DNA of 64,000 bases from Cylindrotheca closterium (taxonomy: Eukaryota > Bacillariophyta > Bacillariophyceae > Bacillariales > Bacillariaceae). This document shows positions 40,617-50,204 of this stretch, in pieces. Positions within the stretch are counted from its first letter, which is position 1; every line of letters starts with the position of its first letter. The notes beneath the pieces were generated by a model. It was not told the origin of the DNA. It searched no databases and saw only the letters and a list, made by a program, of their open reading frames with translations. The position numbers were made by a program, and so were the translations under genes. The stretch covers positions 355,868 through 419,867 of the forward strand of contig CAKOGP040000224.1 in the NCBI GenBank assembly GCA_933822405.4. Direction: 5' to 3'.

Positions 40617-41315
40617 TTAATCCATAGATTCTGTTTCCATAGGCCCGCCTGAACCCTCAAGAAGTAGCTGGCTAAGTGAGGGTGAGCCGGGAAAAATCGT
40701 GTCGTCGTTGCCTCCTGTGTCTATCAAAAGATCCTTGCGGTAAATGTGAATCACTTCGACCTCTCGCTTGTCCGGCGTATTCCGAAGGTACAATTTGGAA
40801 CGAGGGTTCACTAGGTGTTCAACAATGCTACCACCAGCCAGGACTTGATAGTCAAATTCGCATCTGTCGGTAACACTCGGCAAGCCGTCGTCATGTGGAA
40901 AATTGACAAGATAACCTTCCGGAATGTTGGCATAATACATGTAATACTCCAACTGTACTCGATGCAGGAGCCGAATTTGTTCTAAAGCCTTGAGTTCGAT
41001 AATCGCCTTTTCACCTGAGGCCAACTCAAGGATCATGTCAGTTCGCCTATTACCAACCACATGACCCTTGTAGGTCAATGGTAGCTTGACTTCCGTGTGA
41101 ACCTCGTCTACCCCGGCTTGCAGTAAGTCAATGGCAAGACATTTTTGATAGGTCCATTCCGATTGCTGTGACCCGATCTCTTGAAAGAGTCGGTCGCAGA
41201 TACCAGGCAGCTCTCTCTCGAGTGTCAACTGATTGGTAATGCCAGAATCGGACATTTGACCTTCCAGCGAAGCGCTTGGAATGATTAAGGATGAAAGCAA
41301 ATTCCATGGCTTCAT
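40617..41315 (-). CDS. GxxExxY-type PDDEXK protein without zinc tail, copy C
   Basis: 232 aa, single exon. The most diverged copy: ICDRLFQEIGSQQSEWTYQK, LLQAGVDEVHTEVKLPLTYK, RRTDMILELASGEKAIIELK. Putative catalytic residues are D93, E107 and K109. YYMYYANIPEGYLVNFPHDD corresponds to the family's end strand. The C-terminus ends in an acidic stretch (GPMETESMD) without the Cys/His tail of copies A and B. The tail was either lost here or gained in the A/B ancestor. The gene lies head to head with an alpha/beta hydrolase across 786 bp. Confidence 0.78.
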   Translation of the reverse strand: MKPWNLLSSLIIPSASLEGQMSDSGITNQLTLERELPGICDRLFQEIGSQQSEWTYQKCLAIDLLQAGVDEVHTEVKLPLTYKGHVVGNRRTDMILELASGEKAIIELKALEQIRLLHRVQLEYYMYYANIPEGYLVNFPHDDGLPSVTDRCEFDYQVLAGGSIVEHLVNPRSKLYLRNTPDKREVEVIHIYRKDLLIDTGGNDDTIFPGSPSLSQLLLEGSGGPMETESMD

Positions 41316-42101
41316 GATGGTGATAGTGAGTCAATCCGTATATGTAGGTTTGGATTATTTGCCAGAACGACTGTGCGGGTTCCTCACACAACGGCAGAGA
41401 CATACAGTACGGAACCGGTACCATATATCTGAAGGTGGCATGACACGCTGCGGTCACTCGGGTCAAGCTACTCAGTTCGTTGTGTTTGTGATGTCATGGT
41501 GCTTGCGTTTGGGAACTCGTGGGAACGAGTTTCGCAACCCGTTGCGGACTAAAGGACAATTGACCAATCAGCGAAGCGTCAATGAGACTGCAATACTTGC
41601 TCCATTTCGTAATAAGAACGACAACTCCAACCAAGGAGAGTCGCAGAGCGCAATGTTTCATTTTTATCTTCAGCTCAGTCCGTTGAGAATCATAGAATGC
41701 CTCGCTTTCCTCCACCCAACATCACCAGAACCCTGCCCCTGAATCTGTCTTGCAATTAGACGACGATTCATACCCTGGATTGATTCTGAGCGCAGTCAGG
41801 GCTGAACGAAATTAAGCAACACCTGCTACTTCCACAAATGTGGCTTATAATCATCTTCTATAGTCCCTTCTTCACTCTGGGTTCCTCACGATGACAGAAA
41901 CATACCGCAACGCAGACATCTGAATGCATCATGACGCGCTGGTTTGGGGTGTCATTGTGCTTGCGTTTGGAACTCGTTGGAACGAGTTTTGACTCGTCGG
42001 ACTGACGTTTCTTCTCCCGCAACCATCAGAAAGATTTGAAAATATGGAAGCATTTTCGCACATAAAAAAACTCACATGCCAACCAATAAATTCATCATAG
42101 G
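41316..42101. promoter_or_regulatory. Bidirectional promoter region with a direct repeat
   Basis: Two direct copies of a ~46-bp element lie at 41487-41532 and 41947-41991. Each has GTGCTTGCGTTTGG followed by a short palindrome of the type AACTCGT-TGGA-ACGAGTT. No gene is seen. Confidence 0.45.
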
Positions 42102-43415
42102 ATGAGATCTCCCTTCCGATCCTTGCTCACTTCAGCGCTGACCACTTACACTGGTGGTGGTGGTGGTGGTGGTGGCAGTGCCCACAGTAAGCGATGTCTA
42201 TCCTCGCTGGTCTCGCTTCAAGAGATTTCAATTCCTGCTGCCGATGGAACAATAATGGCCGCCCAACGATGGACCAAACAACAACCCCGACAAACACCAG
42301 CAACAACATCAAAAACAACAACTGACAGTGAAAATGATGAAAAATCTTCCGAATCTTCCTCTCAAAAATTTGATCGAAGAACCATTCTGTGCACTCATGG
42401 CTGGTTGGACAATTGCGGAACCCATCACTACTTGGCCCCACGATTGGCGTTGGAACTTGAGGATGGGGCAGAAATAATTGCATTGGACTTTCCCGGACAT
42501 GGCCATTCTTCCCATCGAAGCAAGGATGCCCCACCATTAGTCTCGGCAGATTTGGTATATTATACGTGTGAAGCCATTCGAGCCTTGCAGTCGCCCTCAT
42601 TCTCGTTTCAGGCATCTGAAGAAGAAGAAGAAAAGGTGAACCAGCCGGAAGATTTTCCCGAGAAATGGACTACAGATTCTGCCAGCGGTAGTATAGTCGA
42701 CACGACAAGTGACAACGAGAAGAAGAAGATTACGATAGTGGGACATTCCTTGGGTGCCGCAGTAGCGTCCCTGACGGCAGCCTCCTTTCCCGAATGGATT
42801 GACCAATTGGTTCTGTTGGATGCGGCCACCTTTTTGCCTCGACAAGCTACGGATACCGCCGAACATGTACGACAGCATATTCTGAAACGACAGCAACATA
42901 CCAACAGCCAAGATCAGCAACAACAGCCACCACGAGTATATCCCAATTTGGAACGAGCCATTCAAGTACGACAGTTTTCCGCCACCAAAATGCCGGGCAA
43001 TCAAGCAATGAGTCATCAGGCCGCAAGGGCAATGGTGATGAGAGGCACCCGAAAGGTGGTTGACAGTCAACAAATGGAGGAGGAAAAGAAGGACGAAGTA
43101 GAAACTCTCGATAGTATGGATGACACGGGGCCAGTGCAGTTTCGACACGATCCTCGATTCACTTGGCCATCGATTCAATACATGACTTGGGAACAGAACG
43201 AAGGAATTATGGCCGCCCTACACAAGACGGATATCGATGTATGCCTATTGCAAGCGGAGAGTGGGTGGCCAGTGGATGATTACATAACGAAACGCGTGAA
43301 GGAAATCCTGCAACCCACATTCTTCCGAAGATTGCCAGGAAAGCATCATTTTCATGCCGATCCAGAGACTGCGGAAGCAGTTGGTGATGCCGTGATTGAA
43401 TTTTTGAAACGTTGA
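42102..43415 (+). CDS. Alpha/beta hydrolase (SERHL-like), possibly organellar
   Basis: 437 aa, single exon. The N-terminal ~45 residues are Arg/Ser-rich with a Gly run (GGT repeat) and could be a mitochondrial presequence. The fold starts with RRTILCTHGWLDNCGTHHYL (oxyanion region, HG at about 98) and DFPGHGHSSH. The nucleophile elbow is GHSLG near residue 214. The helical cap contains a Gln-rich insert. The C-terminal His is in LPGKHHFHADPE near 414. SERHL-type and other epoxide-hydrolase-like proteins share this layout. The substrate cannot be told. Insertions make it longer than the usual ~300 residues. Confidence 0.83.
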   Translation: MRSPFRSLLTSALTTYTGGGGGGGGSAHSKRCLSSLVSLQEISIPAADGTIMAAQRWTKQQPRQTPATTSKTTTDSENDEKSSESSSQKFDRRTILCTHGWLDNCGTHHYLAPRLALELEDGAEIIALDFPGHGHSSHRSKDAPPLVSADLVYYTCEAIRALQSPSFSFQASEEEEEKVNQPEDFPEKWTTDSASGSIVDTTSDNEKKKITIVGHSLGAAVASLTAASFPEWIDQLVLLDAATFLPRQATDTAEHVRQHILKRQQHTNSQDQQQQPPRVYPNLERAIQVRQFSATKMPGNQAMSHQAARAMVMRGTRKVVDSQQMEEEKKDEVETLDSMDDTGPVQFRHDPRFTWPSIQYMTWEQNEGIMAALHKTDIDVCLLQAESGWPVDDYITKRVKEILQPTFFRRLPGKHHFHADPETAEAVGDAVIEFLKR

Positions 43416-43744
43416 AGGCTTTTCATAGAAAGGAGTGCTCCAGTTAAAACAGAAAGTGATAGAATAGGACCACTAAATCACAAACCATCCCCAACAATAG
43501 TACGATGCACATTGTGATCTGCGATATAATATACGAGGCTCAATTTCTGTCTGCTGTCATTTCGGGGATTATTTGTTGCTATAAGTATGTTTGGGGGATG
43601 ATGCTTTTAGTCGAGCGATTCGATTTTCTTACCAGTTACTATTGGACTTGTTGTTCGACCACCATCATCATGATCAGAATCGAAATCACAATTTCAAAAG
43701 GGTTGACGTAGTCTCCAACAAAAGTTACATCGTCTATAAATACC
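43416..43744. other. Promoter region of RPL12
   Basis: No gene. A TATAAATA stretch (43735-43742) ends 2 bp before the ATG and is too close to be a TATA box. Confidence 0.5.
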
Positions 43745-44239
43745 ATGGGCCCTCCTCCAAGTGATGATGTTAAGATCGTAATCATGCGAACCGTCGGTGG
43801 TGAGGTCGGATCTGCCTCTTCCCTTGCTCCTAAGCTTGGACCACTCGGTCTTTCCCCCAAGAAGGTTGGTGAGGATATCCAAAAGGCTACCTTGGACTGG
43901 AAGGGTTTGAACGTGACTGTCAAGTTGACTGTTGTCAACCGTCAAGCCACTGTCTCCATGATCCCTGCCGCTTCTTCTCTTGTCATGAAGGCCTTGAACG
44001 AGCCTGTTCGTGACCGCAAAAAGGTCAAGAACGTCAAGCACGATGGAAACATCACGCTTGATCAAGTTATTGACATTGCCAAGACCATGAGAGAGCGATC
44101 CAATGCCAAGAAGCTTGCTGGAACCGTCAAGGAAATCTTGGGAACTTGCAACTCCATCGGATGCACTGTCAATGGAGAGTCCCCACGTGACATCCAATCG
44201 CAAATCGATGATGGTGAAGTTGAGATCCCTGAAGAGTAA
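43745..44239 (+). CDS. RPL12: 60S ribosomal protein L12 (uL11)
   Basis: 164 aa, single exon. Recognised from near-universal sequence: [100 protein letters not shown] and [16 protein letters not shown]. uL11 forms the base of the ribosomal stalk with the GTPase-associated centre of the large-subunit rRNA. Length fits the family (about 165). Codon use is strongly biased to GCC, GTC, AAG and ATC, unlike its neighbours, as expected for high expression. A tiny upstream exon cannot be excluded, because the N-terminus [12 protein letters not shown] is slightly shorter than usual. Confidence 0.97.
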   Translation: MGPPPSDDVKIVIMRTVGGEVGSASSLAPKLGPLGLSPKKVGEDIQKATLDWKGLNVTVKLTVVNRQATVSMIPAASSLVMKALNEPVRDRKKVKNVKHDGNITLDQVIDIAKTMRERSNAKKLAGTVKEILGTCNSIGCTVNGESPRDIQSQIDDGEVEIPEE

Positions 44240-44456
44240 ACAATAGCTGTATACTATAGAAAGGATGCAAATTAGCTTTATTCGATGTCTTAAATTGTAG
44301 TGTACTGGAAGCTGTGAAGTGTGTGCACCTGAGCTTGCCTTGAAACCGAAAGATAGATATCTACAGCATACTGTAAGGTATAGTGTTCCGAGGGGAAATT
44401 GAATCAAAATTTACTACTATAGCTGTCTTCTTTGGAAACAAAACTGTGGTACAGGA

Positions 44457-47252
44457 CTATTGGGCATTCTTGAGTGTCCACCAAGAGAATTCTCGGGATG
44501 GCATGGTAGGGCGCTCACTTTTCCGCAGCATGGCATCGCTAGTCGATCTGAGAAACGGTACAGGATCTTCCTTTGCAGGATCAGCCAATGCCCGTTGCGA
44601 CAATTGTGGTTCCAACTTCATTTCGAGTTTGTTCTTCTTTCTCGTCCTGCTACTCTTTGGCGACTTGCTACTACTTTTTGGTGAGCCAACTGTGGGTGAG
44701 GATGGTGACATCTTGTTAGCATGGGATTTATTCTCCAACGAGAACATAAAATCCTTCTTCTTTCCTCCTCTCTTTTTCTTCCTTCGTCCAGCTTGTGAAG
44801 CATCATCATCCGATACGCACTTGGCAGATTTCAAATCGGGTGCCGATTTAGAAGCACTGAGAGCGGAATGACTGGAACGATCCATTCCAGAGTTCTTTTT
44901 CTTTTTGGAAGCACTGAGCACTGAATGATTGGAAAGATCCATTCCAGTTTTCTTTTTCTTCTTTCTCGACTTCATTGTTCCAGTTGATAACTGTGCTGAC
45001 TGAGGCGGAGGTGGTGGCGGAGGTGGCTGGTCTTCCGTAGAGTCAAGAGCCTCATCATTGACTCCAGAGGATGCAGCAGGTTCATCGTCGGCTTGGAAAA
45101 CCGTGGCACTAGTGAAAGTAGAATGGGATGAAAGATCCATTCCAGTTTTCTCCTTCTTCTTTCTCGACTTCATCGTTCCAACTGATAACTGTGGCGACTG
45201 AGGTGGATGTGGAGGTGGCGGCGGAGGCGGCTGGTCTTCCGGTCCTTCATCGGCTAGGGGAACCGTTGCAATATTCAAAGCGGAATGGGATGAAAGATCC
45301 ATTCCCTTCTTTTTCTTTCTCCTTTTCTTCCTTGCACCATGTGAGCTATTGTCTAGTCCGGCTCGTGGCGACTGCATTGGGAGCGGTGGCGGTGGAGGAG
45401 GGGGTCGTGGTACTTCTTCCAGTGGTATTTCTTCTATCACATGTTGGACATCCTGCGTCATTTCCAGGCCATCATCGCTTACTCTGGAGGTTACGGATCG
45501 TTCGCCTTTCAGGGATATGGTGTAGTCATTGACGGACGGGGAATCACCATTCAGCGAAATCGCATCGTCAGCAAATGAACCCGCGTCGTTATCATCAGTG
45601 TAACTCAAGTTTCGAGGAATGGAAGAATGGCTGTCCAAACCCACAGGATCACTTGGACTTTCTCGCAAAGGCACATCATGATCATCACACAAAGAACTTC
45701 GACGAAGCAATACTTTTCCTCCGGAGTGATGTTCTTTTGGATCTTCATTCTTCAACCTTCGTCTCCTTGGTTTATTCTTTCTGGCTAAAATTCTTTGTAT
45801 TCGCTCTTTTCGCCGTTGCTTTTGTTCATCTGTCAAGCAAGAGCCGTCGCCGTCGTCCGGCAGCATCCCGCATTCCGAATTGGACAAGAAATCACTACTG
45901 GCACTATGCGTACTGCGGCCAAGGTCACGGCTGTTGACAGATTCTTCGTCACCATGGTGACGCATGCGGGGCATACTTTGGTTGGAAGCGTAACTTCGGC
46001 TTGGGACATCATCGAATTCTTGCGGTAGCTGGCATTTTTCAATAGTATCATTGTCACCAAGATCGAGCGGTATGACGTTAACGCAAAGACCGCTCTGCAT
46101 CTCGCTAATTTCAGTTTCGGGAGTTCGGACACTCGTTTCAAGCTCCTTTTTCTCCACAAGCAATTCAGGTAGGCGACATGCTCTCAAATCGCTAAAGGAT
46201 GGTCGTGCCGCAGGGTCCTCCAATGTACAATCCTCAATGACTTGTCGCGTTGCATCGTCGGGAATCTCCAACATGTTTGGACGTCCTCCCGCACAAATGT
46301 GATCTCGGAATGCTTCGAAATCGTCCATTTTACCAAAGGGTACATTCATGGAACAGATTTCGTGCAACATGATTCCAAATGCATAAACATCTGTTTGTTT
46401 GCTTCCTCCCGAAAAATCAAAGATTTCCGGAGCAAAATACCGTGGTGTTCCACAAATCATTTCCTCTTCTTCGCCTACAATCTTGCCCGTCACTGGATGC
46501 ACGCTCCTCGCCATTCCAAAATCAAATATTTTCAATTGGTCCGTCTCAATCTCAAATCCAATGTTTTCTGTAGGATGAGTCAACACAATAATGATGAGCG
46601 AATATGCCAGATAGTGTAAATGGATGTCAATCCTATTTGTTCCTCCCATGATCCTCACATCATTCAGCTTACCTGGCTTCAGATCTTGAAAGATAATATT
46701 ATGTTCGTGCAAGTACTCCATTGCACCAGCGACATCCATCACCACGGTCCGTATCCGTTCCATCATTCGTTTCCTGCAGACTTCCTTCGGCATCCGGCGA
46801 AGCATAGCCTTTCGAAACGCAAGCAACGTGGAGGGCTTGGTTTTCCATGACTTGTCATCCTTATACCATCGATTTAGCCTCTCCTCCAATGTCTCCAACA
46901 TGACATCCAATAGAATAAAGTAGGTTCCAGAATTTCCAAGTGAGGAAAGGAAGGAATTGGGATCAAGATCAGAGATTCCTCTTAGACCGACAATATTCGA
47001 GTGATGGACTTGTTGTAATATTTGTGCTTCTTGTATCAGATCCTTAGCTGCCTCATGGAATTCATGCTGAGTGTCGATGCCTTCGAGATGAAGCTCCTTC
47101 ATGGCTACTCGCCTCAGAACTCCATCCCGACGAGTGTTCACCAAATGGACATTGCAAAAGCCTCCCTTTCCTAACCGATTCATTTTCTCTAATTCGTTGA
47201 CATTGTATTCTTCAGCCTCGAGCGACTCTTCTATCGAAGACTTCGCCACCAT
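44457..47252 (-). CDS. Protein kinase with low-complexity C-terminal tail
   Basis: Exons 47252-46673 and 46567-44457 are joined over a 105-nt GT-AG intron: 896 aa. The splice restores LKP-ENIGF in the catalytic loop. The intron has no stop and a length divisible by three, so an unspliced message would add 35 residues. The kinase domain is about 22-340: GKGGFCNVH (28-36), VAMK with Lys 52, FQDLKPEN in place of HRDLKPEN, DFG, and CGTPRYFAPE. The start is ATG at 47252; the frame upstream begins at GTG. The tail (about 340-896) is disordered, with Pro runs and five copies of G-M-D-(L/R)-S-(S/N)-HS, several after KKKK. By eye it looks TKL-like. The substrate is unknown. Confidence 0.85.
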   Translation of the reverse strand: MVAKSSIEESLEAEEYNVNELEKMNRLGKGGFCNVHLVNTRRDGVLRRVAMKELHLEGIDTQHEFHEAAKDLIQEAQILQQVHHSNIVGLRGISDLDPNSFLSSLGNSGTYFILLDVMLETLEERLNRWYKDDKSWKTKPSTLLAFRKAMLRRMPKEVCRKRMMERIRTVVMDVAGAMEYLHEHNIIFQDLKPGKLNDVRIMGGTNRIDIHLHYLAYSLIIIVLTHPTENIGFEIETDQLKIFDFGMARSVHPVTGKIVGEEEEMICGTPRYFAPEIFDFSGGSKQTDVYAFGIMLHEICSMNVPFGKMDDFEAFRDHICAGGRPNMLEIPDDATRQVIEDCTLEDPAARPSFSDLRACRLPELLVEKKELETSVRTPETEISEMQSGLCVNVIPLDLGDNDTIEKCQLPQEFDDVPSRSYASNQSMPRMRHHGDEESVNSRDLGRSTHSASSDFLSNSECGMLPDDGDGSCLTDEQKQRRKERIQRILARKNKPRRRRLKNEDPKEHHSGGKVLLRRSSLCDDHDVPLRESPSDPVGLDSHSSIPRNLSYTDDNDAGSFADDAISLNGDSPSVNDYTISLKGERSVTSRVSDDGLEMTQDVQHVIEEIPLEEVPRPPPPPPPLPMQSPRAGLDNSSHGARKKRRKKKKGMDLSSHSALNIATVPLADEGPEDQPPPPPPPHPPQSPQLSVGTMKSRKKKEKTGMDLSSHSTFTSATVFQADDEPAASSGVNDEALDSTEDQPPPPPPPPQSAQLSTGTMKSRKKKKKTGMDLSNHSVLSASKKKKNSGMDRSSHSALSASKSAPDLKSAKCVSDDDASQAGRRKKKRGGKKKDFMFSLENKSHANKMSPSSPTVGSPKSSSKSPKSSRTRKKNKLEMKLEPQLSQRALADPAKEDPVPFLRSTSDAMLRKSERPTMPSREFSWWTLKNAQ

Positions 47253-47693
47253 TGATTGCCCTTTGCTGTTCTGATTGATAGCTCTGAATAGTGAACTCAC
47301 ACAATATAAAGGTTGCCCTCTGCTGGGATCTGGTACGTATTATTAGTATTTGTTTTGTTTCAATTGCCGTCAATGTACAGGTTTATTGTTCGTTCTCTTC
47401 CCCGTCTGCTATGAGACGGATTGGGCCAAATGATATGCCAGATACTATTGTAATAGAGAAAGATCAAAATGACATAAATGTTGATCTTTTGACATCATAT
47501 TTAAGGGTGAAATTCTTATCGAGATATTTTTATATATGTTCCCGATTCGGGACCTCTCAACTTGGAGCTGAGCCTTTTTATATATTAAAAAAATTGGCGT
47601 TCCTACTCGCAAATAAAAAATGGCTCCTCGAAAAAAGATGGAGAGCCTGCAGAATAAGAGTCGCCGATATAATGCCCATTGCTAAATCGATGA
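47253..47693. other. Intergenic region
   Basis: No gene supported between the kinase promoter and the 3' end of the next minus-strand gene. Confidence 0.5.
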
Positions 47694-49608
47694 CTAATTC
47701 TCATCCCCAGTACTCTTTCCTCTACGGTTGTTGCGAAAGTGAGAGGATACTTTTTTTTCGGCAGCAGTGTCCGAGACCTCTACCCATTGCCCATCGTCAG
47801 TTGGTTTCAAGAAACGGCCCCCTTTATTCTTGATTTGGATTACTAGAAAGTCTGCGATTTCCTTCTTTCTACCTCGGTTCGAGGCGTTGTATTCTCCAGA
47901 CATGACTCGCACCAGTTGTCGCAATCTTTGGTTTCCCACATGATCATACATTCGACCAAACAAAATGTCATTCTCAGTAACATTTGAAATTGCTTGAAGT
48001 GTTTTAGACTGCAGCGGTGATAGTGTGGGCGGCTTTTGTGTAGAATTAGCCCGCTTCTTCAGATTGCGAAAGAGTTGATGGATCTTGGTCCGAATTTCAT
48101 CGACGGATAGCTCTTGCCAATCATGGCTATCATGCTCGTCTGGTTTTAAAAAGCGACCGCCATTCTTGCGAACATCGTCCATGATGAGATCGACCAGTAA
48201 TCTTCTCTCCTTTGAGCTCCCAGTATTGTACCAGTCTGCTGAATGCAGCGCCGCTAGATCTCGAATTCGGTTGTTACCCACAGAATTCACCTTTTTCCCA
48301 ACACACAAGACATCATTTTCGTTTGGCACAATACTACCCCAACCAGAAATGACAGATTCAGTCTCTCTTTGGAAGCAATTATTGTACCAGGCCATGTGAT
48401 GCTGCAGGTTAACTTCGTTCTTCGTAATAGATAGTGGCAAAGCATGCTCAGGAATGCCAAAAGTCGACATCTGGTACAAGCATTCCATGTGACTCCCAAA
48501 GTGAAATTTAACCTGAACGATAAGAACATAACAACAACAAAGTTAATCATGAATTTTATACGATGAAACATGCCAGTCTGCCATGCATGTACCTTGGCTT
48601 TTAAACTTGGTGGGAGTAGAGCGAAAACAGCCTTTACAATCATGTGGTGATGATGGCAATTGATGGTAACGCAAGAAAGATAGGGTCAGAAAACAGGAGT
48701 TCTAAAGCCTGATGCATAGCAATCGATCGTACCTTGCCGACCAGGGTTTCAGCCTTTTCACTGAAACACAGATGGAACCCTGAAGTTGGAAATGGCATTG
48801 CTATGCGAAAGTTGTTAGCTTCTTGAGGAAGCGAGTCATGTATGATATTACAAAACGAAATAGCCAACTCACCCATTCCAAAGTGTAAAAATTGAAGCCC
48901 TCCAGCACCTTTGGTATGATCTTCAAGATCGCCCACCCCATAGTTGATGTACACTACGGATCTGTTGGCAGTGTTCAGAGACTTGATCAGGTCCATGTTT
49001 ATGTAGAACCGAGATCTGAGTTCATTTTCGATAGATTTTGGGGCACGAAGACCAGGGAATTGCATCAGTATTACCCGATTCGCTCGGTCTTTTACAGCCG
49101 AGATTTGGTAGTTTCCTCGAAGCATGCAGGCAATGTCGTCGTCATTCAAATCACTCAGAAGGATATCTCTTGTGAGTTTATCCTCTCCGAATAGTTTCGA
49201 TTTGAAATCAAAATATCTGATCATTTGGTTGGCTGAAGCTTTAGGGTCGTAACGATTTGCTCTCAAGAATGTCATTCGAAGGTCACGGTTGGAAACATAA
49301 TCTTGGTTCATGGTCTCAGCAGATTCATAGGCACTTCCTGGCTTTAGATGTTGTAAGTGACTATGTAGAGTGACCAGCATTCGTTTTACGTCGTCAGCCT
49401 TTTCAGTAAAGTCAGCGGATACCCCATGGAGGTCCTCTTGTTCTCTCTGAAGCTCGTCAAAGCTCAGGCGATTCATCCCCTCCACAAAAATCTCGTCGAC
49501 TTCATTCTTATCAGACAATCGCTGTCGAGATTGTTTGTCAGCCCTTCCACAATTGAATCCAAAATACTGACGACTGTTGTCTTTGGGACTCTTTGCAAAA
49601 GTGCTCAT
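47694..49608 (-). CDS. CRAL-TRIO (SEC14-like) + two DUF6824 domains, paralog 1
   Basis: Exons 49608-48873, 48800-48733, 48631-48593 and 48512-47694, introns 72, 101 and 80 nt; 553 aa. Joins were set by alignment to the intron-free paralog at 59849. The CRAL-TRIO part is about 90-300: an N-terminal helix with FDELQREQEDLHGVS, YDPKASANQMIRYFDFKSKL, then GFHLCFS and KFHFGSHMECLYQMSTFGIP. Two DUF6824 domains follow at about 345-435 (NENDVLCVGKK...GGRFLKPDEH...WQELSV...LFRNLKKR) and 460-545 (ENDILFGRMYDHVGNQRLRQL...GGRFLKPTDD...WVEVSD...HFRNNRRG). CRAL-TRIO binds small hydrophobic ligands such as phosphoinositides. The fusion suggests a ligand-sensing regulator (inference). Confidence 0.85.
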
Positions 49609-50204
49609 GCGATTTTTTGGTGAATTAAATGAGCGGGTAGAAGAGGGAGGAAATGAGCTGTGCTAGATGAACAGGGCTCTTATTGTGCTCTGTGCTGCTG
49701 TAGTGTTTAACTCTTATCAGTTCGATGTATAGGTACGGTAAATGATTGCAGTAAAGCCACAAGAGAATACGATTACCGCGGCAAGAGGAGTACGTTTGTA
49801 CCGGCACTATATATTGTTTCCAATGGATAGTTGTCATGAGCGCGACTTAAGAAAGCGCTTTAAAGGTACGTCATCTACTTATTTTTTATATATTGAATAT
49901 GGCATGAAAAGGTCATTTGGAACATGTTTTGGGTCCCAAAATAAAACAAACCTTTCAAATGACCCGAAACACTCGTAAGAAAAGTTGTACCGGTATTAAT
50001 ATATATCCAGTGGTAAATATGCAGACTCCATACTGGCGCGTTGAATTTTGGAAACAGCGCTGTTTGTTATTCGGTGGCTCTTGTCCATAACTACTCTTTT
50101 CGCTATCCTGGAAGCCCATATGATTCAGTGCAGTAGACTGCTCAGTTGTTCTCCTCCATTGTCCTTCGCCTGTGCCGCATCATCGTCAATCGCAGAAATC
50201 ATTT
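49609..50204. other. Intergenic region
   Basis: Promoter of paralog 1 and 3' flank of paralog 2. One TACCGGTA palindrome lies at 49988. Confidence 0.5.

Noticed and set aside
41281..41742. 153-codon plus-strand frame
   Set aside because: It overlaps the start of PDDEXK copy C and the promoter direct repeat and has no domain; a chance frame.
43733..43744. TATA box of RPL12
   Set aside because: TATAAATA ends only 2 bp before the ATG, leaving no room for transcription start and leader.
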